Source of the DNA: DASYQD01 sp036005845
Lineage (GTDB): Bacteria; Acidobacteriota; Thermoanaerobaculia; Multivoradales; JAIOJS01
Assembly: GCA_036005845.1 (NCBI GenBank)
Contig: DASYQD010000163.1
Span: forward strand, 1 to 7,692
Length of the DNA stretch: 7,692 nt
Direction of reading: 5' to 3'
Position 1 is the first letter of the stretch. Each line of letters opens with the position of its first letter. Position numbers and translations under genes: made by a program. This document shows, piece by piece, positions 1-5,459 of the stretch. The notes under the pieces are model-generated. The model searched no databases, was not told the DNA's origin, and was given only the letters and a program-made list of their open reading frames with translations.

Positions 1-59
1 TCGTCAGCCTGTTCTCGAAGTCCTTCCAAACCGCCCTCGGCGCAAGCAGCAGCCCATAG
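1..59 (+). CDS. 3' end of an upstream gene (partial, unrecognised)
   Basis: A reading frame enters from the left edge and ends at TAG 57-59, giving a tail that reads VSLFSKSFQTALGASSSP. Nearly all its third codon positions are G or C, as in the sure genes of this window, and this is the main reason to read it as coding. The stop overlaps the ribosome binding site of the next gene, so the two are probably co-transcribed. Eighteen residues are too few to assign a family. It is in the same frame as the next gene, so the TAG could instead be a nonsense change splitting one longer gene, though the well-placed ribosome binding site after it argues for two genes. Confidence 0.5.
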   Translation, partial: VSLFSKSFQTALGASSSP

Positions 60-68
60 AGGTGCAGC

Positions 69-422
69 ATGGCGATCTTCGTCGACAAGGACCTGGAAGC
101 CTCACCCAACCCGACCTCGCTGCCCAAGCGCGTCGAGTTCACGCAGACGCTGCGCAGCTCGCTCGCCTCCGAGGCGATCGTGGTGCAGTACTCGCTGTCG
201 CCGGCGCACAACGTCTGGTTCCAGGACAACGACAACAACCTGACCAAGCAGGTGGTGCGCGAGGACACCATCGGCACGGCGCCGGAGGTGACCACCGACC
301 GCATCACGATGGCGACCGGGCCCGGGATGGGCGGGCTGCTCACCGTCGAGGTGTCGCAGGCGATCCGCGACTCCGAGGGCAACGTCATCCCCGGCCTGGT
401 CGTGGTGCAGCTGCAGACGTGA
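69..422 (+). CDS. Small hypothetical protein, 117 aa
   Basis: I do not recognise this protein. The ATG at 69 is preceded by AGAGGTG (58-64) with about six bases of spacing, which supports the start. Codon use is strongly GC3, as in the neighbours. There is no signal peptide or membrane segment, so it should be cytoplasmic unless exported by another route. The N-terminal half is polar and rich in Asn, Asp and Gln (NVWFQDNDNNLTKQ at about residues 48-61). The C-terminal part (about 75-117) alternates hydrophobic and polar residues and ends in PGLVVVQLQT, suggesting beta structure. It has no cysteine and no catalytic motif that I can see. It starts 9 bases after the upstream stop and ends 7 bases before the next possible start, so it is probably the middle gene of an operon ending in the Ig-like lipoprotein. 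It may be an accessory to that protein or to the truncated upstream gene. The CDS call is firm; the function is unknown. Confidence 0.75.
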   Translation: MAIFVDKDLEASPNPTSLPKRVEFTQTLRSSLASEAIVVQYSLSPAHNVWFQDNDNNLTKQVVREDTIGTAPEVTTDRITMATGPGMGGLLTVEVSQAIRDSEGNVIPGLVVVQLQT

Positions 423-429
423 CGCTACG

Positions 430-1524
430 ATGGTGGCGATGAGCACCACCGCCGCCTCCCGGTTTCCATTGGCGGGGAACGCGCTCGCCCGCCGGTTGCG
501 GGCGCTCTCTGTCGTCGCGCTGGCCGCCACCGCCCTCTTCGCCGGGCGCTGCTACAACAAGAAGGACTACTCGCCCACCGCGCCGGCCACCGCCGACGCG
601 CTGACGCTGACGACCGCCAACCAGCAGACCTCGCTGCCCGCCGACGGCGTCTCGCGGCTGCGGATCATCGCCAGGATCTCGCCCGACGCCGATGCCGACA
701 AGCGCACGGTGCTCTTCTCGACCACTGCCGGGACGCTGGTCGGTACCGCCAACGCCAGCGGCCAGATCGCGGTGGCCGCCGACGTCACCGGCACCGCGAC
801 GGTCGAGCTCAAGAGCGCGCAGCAGGTGGGCATCGCGGTGGTGACGGCGCAGGTGCAGAACGTCAGCGGGCTGTCGCGGCAGATCAACATCTCGTTCACT
901 TCCGCCGATGCCGGTTCGGTCATCCAGTTCGTCACCGCGCCGGCGTCGGCACCGGCGGACGGCGCCACCATCTCGTCGTTCACGGTGCAGCTGTCGCCCT
1001 CGCTGCCGCTGGGCACGCAGGTGCAGTTCCAGGCCACGGCCGGTCTCTTCCAGCCCGAGAACGCCGCCAGCGTCACCCGCACAGCCGACGGCTCCTACCG
1101 CGTCAGCGCCGACCTCGCCAGCCCGACGACCATCGGCAGCGCCCGCGTCACCGCGACCGCCAACAACGTGTCGCAGCAGACGACGATCAACTTCGTGCGC
1201 GCGCTGCCCAACATCATCACCGTCTCCACCGGCGGCACCTTCACGGTGACGCCGTCGACGTCGAGCGGCGTGACGGTGACCGGCACCTTCCTGCGCGACA
1301 TCGGCATGGTCACCGCGGGCACGGTGGCGACCTTCCGCGCCTTCACCTCCGACGGCACGGCCATCGGCTTCTTCCGCGACGTCACCACGGTGAGCAGCAG
1401 CGGCACCGCGACGGCCACCTTCCTCGCCGGCCAGACCGATTACCGCGGGCCGGTGACGATCATCGTCGGCGCGCAGGGCACGTCGGTGACCGGGTCGACC
1501 GGGATCACGATCGTCGATCCCTAG
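430..1524 (+). CDS. Predicted Ig-like (invasin/Big-type) domain surface lipoprotein
   Basis: The product is 364 aa from ATG 430, or 361 aa from ATG 439; neither has a good ribosome binding site. Residues 20-40 form an export signal (ARRLR, then a hydrophobic run VVALAATALFAG), followed by Cys41 and a charged, Pro/Thr-rich linker (YNKKDYSPTAP). This is the layout of a lipoprotein. However, the residue before the cysteine is Arg (AGRC), which is poor for signal peptidase II, so lipidation is uncertain. The rest is rich in Thr, Ser, Val and Ala and divides into three beta-sandwich-like units of about 100 residues (roughly 56-160, 163-256 and 259-364). The first two contain the 'sxPADGxS/T...' and 'F..TAG.f' signatures of bacterial Ig-like domains of the invasin type, for example LPADGVSRLRI with FSTTAGTLV, and APADGATISSF with FQATAGLF. 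The third unit is more divergent. Such proteins usually act as surface stalks or adhesion modules. No catalytic domain is visible. The partner is unknown. Confidence 0.88.
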   Translation: MVAMSTTAASRFPLAGNALARRLRALSVVALAATALFAGRCYNKKDYSPTAPATADALTLTTANQQTSLPADGVSRLRIIARISPDADADKRTVLFSTTAGTLVGTANASGQIAVAADVTGTATVELKSAQQVGIAVVTAQVQNVSGLSRQINISFTSADAGSVIQFVTAPASAPADGATISSFTVQLSPSLPLGTQVQFQATAGLFQPENAASVTRTADGSYRVSADLASPTTIGSARVTATANNVSQQTTINFVRALPNIITVSTGGTFTVTPSTSSGVTVTGTFLRDIGMVTAGTVATFRAFTSDGTAIGFFRDVTTVSSSGTATATFLAGQTDYRGPVTIIVGAQGTSVTGSTGITIVDP

Positions 1525-1558
1525 CAGCGCGACGCGCCTGCATGCCCGGCAGCTGGGA

Positions 1559-1587
1559 TTGCCAAAGCGCTCGCACTTCGATATGGT
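1559..1587 (+). promoter_or_regulatory. Sigma70-type promoter for the propeller/Kazal protein
   Basis: TTGCCA (1559-1564, 5 of 6 matches to TTGACA) and TATGGT (1582-1587, 4 of 6 to TATAAT) are separated by exactly 17 bases. The site lies in the 96-base gap after the lipoprotein gene, in a locally less GC-rich stretch. Transcription would begin near 1594, about 27 bases before the ATG at 1621. This excludes the earlier in-frame ATG at 1591 as the start. The spacing and context are good; the assignment comes from the sequence alone. Confidence 0.6.
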
Positions 1588-1607
1588 GCAATGACATTGC
1601 TGCTATC

Positions 1608-1615
1608 GAGGAAGG
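1608..1615 (+). promoter_or_regulatory. Shine-Dalgarno site that fixes the start at 1621
   Basis: GAGGAAGG ends five bases before ATG 1621. The in-frame ATG at 1591 has no such site and would put ten extra residues (MTLLLSRKVP) before a normal signal peptide. Position 1621 is therefore preferred. Confidence 0.75.
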
Positions 1616-1620
1616 TGCCG

Positions 1621-3876
1621 ATGATTTGGCGCTTCGCCCGGCTGCTCACAGTCGTCCTGCCGGCGATGGCGCTCGGCGTCGCACCGGCCGCCGCCGCGGT
1701 GTCGCGGCTGGGGACCGACTTCGCGCTCAATCCCGAAGTCAGCTGTGCTGCCACCGACCCGCAACTGGCGGCGCTCGCCAACGGCGATCTGGTCGCGGTG
1801 TGGCGTACCGAGCAGGGGGTCTGGGCGCGCCGCTTCGATGCCCGGGGAGTGCCGCGGTTCCCGTATGCGACGCAAGTGGCGTCGGGGTACAGCATGGCCT
1901 TCCCGCGAGTGGCGCCGCTCGCCGACGGCGGCTTCGCGATCGCCTGGTTCGACCAGGCGCGCCGGCAAATCGTCGTGCGCCGCGCGGACGCCGACGGCCA
2001 TCTCGGTGCGCCGGCAGACGTCCTCCCTTCCGCGCTGCCCGATTTCGACGGCGAGCTCAGTGGCTTGGCCTTGGGGGCCGGCGTCGGCGACCGCCTCGGC
2101 GTCGCGTACACGGTGGCGGTTGGCGCGACCTTCTTTCGCGAGATGGGCACCGACGGGACGCCGACGTCGCCGCTGATCCCTGTGGGAAGCGACGCCCTGA
2201 TACTCGGCGACGACTTCTACAACTACTCGCCCGTGCTGCTGCCGGCTCAGGACGGTTCCTACGCTGTCTTCTGGATCAGCTGGCAAAGAGGCATCCACGG
2301 GACGGCAGCGCAGCAGGGTCGGATCGACTCTCGCCGCCTGCGGCCACCCTTCGCGGGAGAGCTGGAAGATGCCTTCACCGTGCCCGGCTACCCCGTCGCC
2401 ACGTCGCTGTCGGGCGCGGTGGCACCGGACGGCTCGTACCTTCTCGCCTGGACCACGCCCACCGATTTCCCGCTGCCGATGGCAGCAGTCCAGACGCAGC
2501 GCGTGAGCATCGCCGACGAAGCATTGGGCGTGCGCGCAACGCTCACCAGCGGCGAGCCGTTCGTCGGCGCGGTGACCGCCGCGGCATCGCCGCAGGGCGG
2601 CTTCGCCGTCGCCTGGGAAGGGCCGGCGGCGCCGCCGCTGGGGACGCTGCAGATCTACCTTCGCCTGGTGAACGACGACGGTGCGCCCACTGGTGCGGTC
2701 GAGCCGGTCGCCAGCCCCGACGCCCTCGACTCCGCCATCGCGCCGAGCCTGACGTTCCTCGCCGGCGGGCAGCTCGTCGCCGCCTGGGATGGCGGGAGCT
2801 GCAGCCTCTGCGATCCACCGCTCTGCTTCGCCGGCCGGTTGCGGGCGCAGCGCTTCGCCGTCGGCTGCGGCACGCCCGGCTCCGGCGTGCTCTGCCTCGG
2901 CGGCGGCCGCTTCGAGGCGACGCTGGCCTACTCCGATCCCCGCCGCGGGCTCGCCGGCACCGGCGTCGCCGTGCCGCTCACCGCCGACAGCGGCTACTTC
3001 TGGTTCTTCGCCGCCAGCAACCTCGAGGTGCTGGTCAAGGTGCTCGACGGCCGCGCGTTCAACGGTCACTACTGGGTGTTCTGGGGCGGCGTCACCGACG
3101 TCGGCTTCCACCTCACCGTGCACGACACAGTGACCGGCGCCGCGCGCACTTACGACAGCCCCGCCGGCACCTTCGCCAGCGCCGCCGACACGAGCGCGCT
3201 GCCCGCCGCCGGCGTGGCGGCCGCCCTTGGCGATGACATGGAGCTGCGAGAGCTGTCCTCCGCCGGGCTCGATCGGCTGGCCTTCGCCGCGCCGCCTGTG
3301 GCCGGCGACCTCGAGCCCGCAATCGCGCCCATGGCCACGGCGACCGCGCCCGGCCCGCAGGGCGAGACTGGTGGCGTGTCGCCGTGCACACCGGCGTCCT
3401 TGCCAGTGGTGCCGCGGCCCGGCCTCTGTCTCGCCGGCCACCGCTTCGAGGTCGAGGCGACATGGGACGACATTGCCCGGCAGGGCGTCGCCCAGCCGCT
3501 GCCGCTCTCCGACGACACCGGCCTCTTCTGGTTCTTCGCGCCGTCCAACGCCGAGCTGGTGGTCAAGGTGCTCGACGGGCGCGCGGTCAACGGCCGCTTC
3601 TGGGTCTTCTACGGCGCGCTGACCAACGTCGCGTACGACCTCGTCGTTCGTCACGTCGAGGACGGCACCGAGTGGCGGCGCCACAGCGCCGGCGGCAGCT
3701 TCGGCAGCGGCGCCGACACCGCTGCGCTGCAACCGCCGTCGTGCGAATGCCCGACGATCTTCGTACCCGTGTGCGGGCGGGACGGAAAGCTCTACGCCAA
3801 CGCGTGCGCGGCGTATTGCGTCGGCTGGGTGAGCGTGGATTCGACGTCGACGGCGCCGCTCTGCGCCGGCAACTGA
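1621..3876 (+). CDS. Secreted modular protein: beta-propeller, two tandem domains and a Kazal inhibitor domain
   Basis: The product is 751 aa from the preferred ATG 1621. Residues 1-26 are a signal peptide (MIWRFARLLTVV..., small-residue end APAAAA), so it is exported. Residues about 40-415 hold seven repeats of a 'xGxxxxxW/Y' strand motif, ending at W61, W109, Y163, W218, W277, W332 and W389 and spaced 48-59 residues apart. This fits a seven-bladed beta-propeller. Two copies of a ~100-residue domain follow (425-527 and 603-703). Each starts CL-x-RFE and contains FWFFA-SN-E, VKVLDGRA-NG and WVF-G. I know this domain as a recurring C-terminal module of secreted Acidobacteriota proteins, with no function known to me. 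Residues 708-748 carry six cysteines in the Kazal order (C-x-C-x7-C-x10-C-x3-C-x14-C, with PVCGRDG and YANAC), typical of serine-protease inhibitors. By alignment with avian ovomucoid the P1 residue would be Thr712. Likely role: a secreted or surface binding protein, perhaps protected from or inhibiting proteases. It has its own promoter. Confidence 0.9.
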   Translation: MIWRFARLLTVVLPAMALGVAPAAAAVSRLGTDFALNPEVSCAATDPQLAALANGDLVAVWRTEQGVWARRFDARGVPRFPYATQVASGYSMAFPRVAPLADGGFAIAWFDQARRQIVVRRADADGHLGAPADVLPSALPDFDGELSGLALGAGVGDRLGVAYTVAVGATFFREMGTDGTPTSPLIPVGSDALILGDDFYNYSPVLLPAQDGSYAVFWISWQRGIHGTAAQQGRIDSRRLRPPFAGELEDAFTVPGYPVATSLSGAVAPDGSYLLAWTTPTDFPLPMAAVQTQRVSIADEALGVRATLTSGEPFVGAVTAAASPQGGFAVAWEGPAAPPLGTLQIYLRLVNDDGAPTGAVEPVASPDALDSAIAPSLTFLAGGQLVAAWDGGSCSLCDPPLCFAGRLRAQRFAVGCGTPGSGVLCLGGGRFEATLAYSDPRRGLAGTGVAVPLTADSGYFWFFAASNLEVLVKVLDGRAFNGHYWVFWGGVTDVGFHLTVHDTVTGAARTYDSPAGTFASAADTSALPAAGVAAALGDDMELRELSSAGLDRLAFAAPPVAGDLEPAIAPMATATAPGPQGETGGVSPCTPASLPVVPRPGLCLAGHRFEVEATWDDIARQGVAQPLPLSDDTGLFWFFAPSNAELVVKVLDGRAVNGRFWVFYGALTNVAYDLVVRHVEDGTEWRRHSAGGSFGSGADTAALQPPSCECPTIFVPVCGRDGKLYANACAAYCVGWVSVDSTSTAPLCAGN
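2893..3729 (+). repeat. Duplicated ~100-codon domain within the secreted protein
   Basis: Two in-frame copies lie at 2893-3201 and 3427-3729, separated by a 75-residue Ala/Pro-rich linker. The best conserved stretch at DNA level is 'tggtcaaggtgctcgacgg' (from about 3032 and 3560), encoding VKVLDG in both. Outside the core the copies have diverged strongly, so this is an old domain duplication and not a recent DNA repeat. Confidence 0.8.
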
Positions 3877-3937
3877 CGCCGCCTGGCGCGCGACGGTTCG
3901 CGAGCTCGCCGCACGGTCGCCGAGAGTCCCGGCGCGC

Positions 3938-3943
3938 TATCCT
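3938..3943 (+). promoter_or_regulatory. Candidate -10 element (TATCCT) directly before the SufE-like gene
   Basis: TATCCT lies six bases before the GTG at 3950, and there is no purine-rich ribosome binding site between them. Transcription starting at the usual distance would begin on or beside the start codon, giving a leaderless message. No convincing -35 hexamer is seen. The hexamer overlaps the right arm of a perfect 7-bp inverted repeat, CGCCGAG (3918-3924) and CTCGGCG (3942-3948), with a 17-base loop. That repeat could be an operator or a chance GC palindrome. Confidence 0.3.
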
Positions 3944-3949
3944 CGGCGC

Positions 3950-4402
3950 GTGGAGACCATCGCGCTGCCGCCGCGGCTTCAGGAGCACCTCGAGCTCGTC
4001 GAGCTCCTTCCCGACCGCGCCGACCGCATCCAGTACCTGATCTCGCAGGCCGATCATTTCCGAGAAGTGCCCCCGGAGGTGGCGACGCGGCCGTTTCCCG
4101 AGACGCACCGCGTGCCGCAGTGCGAATCGGAGGTCTACGTCTGGGCGACGCCGCGACCGGACGGTACGCTCGATTTCCACTTCGCGGTGGAGAATCCGCA
4201 GGGCATCGCCGCCAAGGCGCTCGCGGCCATCCTCGCCGACGCGCTCCCGGGCCAGCCGCTCGAGGCGGTGATCGCCATTCCCGGCGACGTCGTCTACTCG
4301 CTCTTCGGCCGCGAGCTGTCGATGGGCAAGAACCTCGGCCTGCTCGGGATGCTGCAGATGTGCCAAGCGTTCGCGCGCCGGCAAAGGGCCGCGGAGGCTT
4401 GA
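3950..4402 (+). CDS. sufE: SufE-family sulfur acceptor protein
   Basis: The product is 150 aa, close to the ~140 aa usual for SufE. SufE proteins take persulfide sulfur from the cysteine desulfurase SufS and pass it to the SufBCD scaffold for Fe-S cluster assembly in the cytoplasm. The acceptor cysteine is Cys58 in HRVPQCESEVYVW, matching the family's 'GCQSxVW' loop. The N-terminal helix (LELVELLPDRADRIQYLISQA, in part) corresponds to the family's 'dre.r..yLielG' region. The C-terminal helices include GRELSMGKNLGLLGM, equivalent to 'LSpsR.nGL..M'. The start is GTG 3950. No Shine-Dalgarno site is visible, but a -10-like TATCCT lies just upstream. No sufS, sufB, sufC or sufD is in the window, so the desulfurase partner must be elsewhere. 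The gene converges on a sulfurtransferase 83 bases away, which is also a persulfide carrier; any link between them is inference. The family call is firm; a specialised SufE paralogue serving another desulfurase is possible. Confidence 0.9.
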   Translation: METIALPPRLQEHLELVELLPDRADRIQYLISQADHFREVPPEVATRPFPETHRVPQCESEVYVWATPRPDGTLDFHFAVENPQGIAAKALAAILADALPGQPLEAVIAIPGDVVYSLFGRELSMGKNLGLLGMLQMCQAFARRQRAAEA

Positions 4403-4482
4403 GCATCGAGATCGCTTCGCTGCGCTCGCGATGACACGCGAACGTCATCGCGAGGAGCGCAGCGACGAAGCGATCTCGATGC
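4403..4482. repeat. Large imperfect palindrome (REP-like) between convergent genes; possible two-way terminator
   Basis: The left arm (4403-4435, 33 bases) and right arm (4444-4482, 39 bases) are reverse complements. The only differences are two 3-base insertions in the right arm, and the loop is 8 bases. The arms share the ends GCATCGAGATCGCTTCG and CGCGATGAC. The wording (a 'GTCATCGCGAGGAGCGCAGC' type string followed by GACGAAGCGATCTCG) matches a short repeat family that I recall being dispersed between genes in many bacteria. It starts immediately after the sufE stop and ends three bases before the stop of the opposing gene. An RNA hairpin would form from either strand, so it could end both transcripts, but no T-run follows on either side. 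Confidence 0.8.
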
Positions 4483-4485
4483 CTG

Positions 4486-5352
<867 letters not shown>

Positions 5353-5356
5353 GGTT

Positions 5357-5362
5357 CCTCCT
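5357..5362 (-). promoter_or_regulatory. Shine-Dalgarno site of the sulfurtransferase gene
   Basis: On the minus strand AGGAGG stands four bases before ATG 5352. This selects 5352 over the upstream in-frame ATG at 5424, which would add 24 residues unlike anything in the rhodanese family. Confidence 0.8.
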
Positions 5363-5374
5363 GCGAACGGCCGC

Positions 5375-5415
5375 ACTCTACACGCTGGCGCTGCACGGCC
5401 GATTGGGCATAGAGT
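5375..5415. promoter_or_regulatory. Possible divergent promoters between sulfurtransferase and receptor genes
   Basis: The 107-base gap (5353-5459) must hold the starts of both genes. Two identical outward-facing hexamers TAGAGT are present: minus strand 5380-5375 and plus strand 5410-5415. Each matches TATAAT at 4 of 6 positions and would give leaders of roughly 15 and 38 bases. No convincing -35 partner is seen on either strand, so sigma70 use is unproven. The symmetric pair (ACTCTA...TAGAGT) could equally be the arms of a regulator site. Confidence 0.3.
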
Positions 5416-5448
5416 CCCGGGCACCGCCCATTCTGTTGTCGCTTCGAC

Positions 5449-5455
5449 AAGGAGG
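5449..5455 (+). promoter_or_regulatory. Shine-Dalgarno site of the receptor gene
   Basis: AAGGAGG lies four bases before ATG 5460 and directly precedes a normal signal peptide. The same frame is open far upstream, but this site fixes the start. Confidence 0.8.
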
Positions 5456-5459
5456 CTAC

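Noticed and set aside
490..520. Twin-arginine export signal in the lipoprotein (ARRLR)
   Set aside because: The surrounding residues do not fit the S/T-R-R-x-F-L-K pattern, and two arginines before a hydrophobic core are common in ordinary Sec signals.
1525..1558. Terminator between the lipoprotein and the secreted-protein gene
   Set aside because: Only very short stems such as CTGC...GCAG can be drawn, and there is no T-run.
1591..1620. Upstream ATG for the secreted protein
   Set aside because: It sits at or before the predicted transcription start (~1594), has no ribosome site, and would put charged residues ahead of a normal signal peptide. ATG 1621 has GAGGAAGG at good spacing.
1603..3732. 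A 709-codon open frame on the minus strand, and a plus-strand frame at 1542-3236
   Set aside because: Both are shadows of the propeller/Kazal gene, with Arg/Ala-rich low-complexity products. The chosen frame has a promoter, ribosome site, signal peptide and recognisable domains.
5353..5424. N-terminal extension of the sulfurtransferase
   Set aside because: The extra 24 residues are Pro/Ala/Arg-rich and unlike the family. AGGAGG directly precedes ATG 5352.
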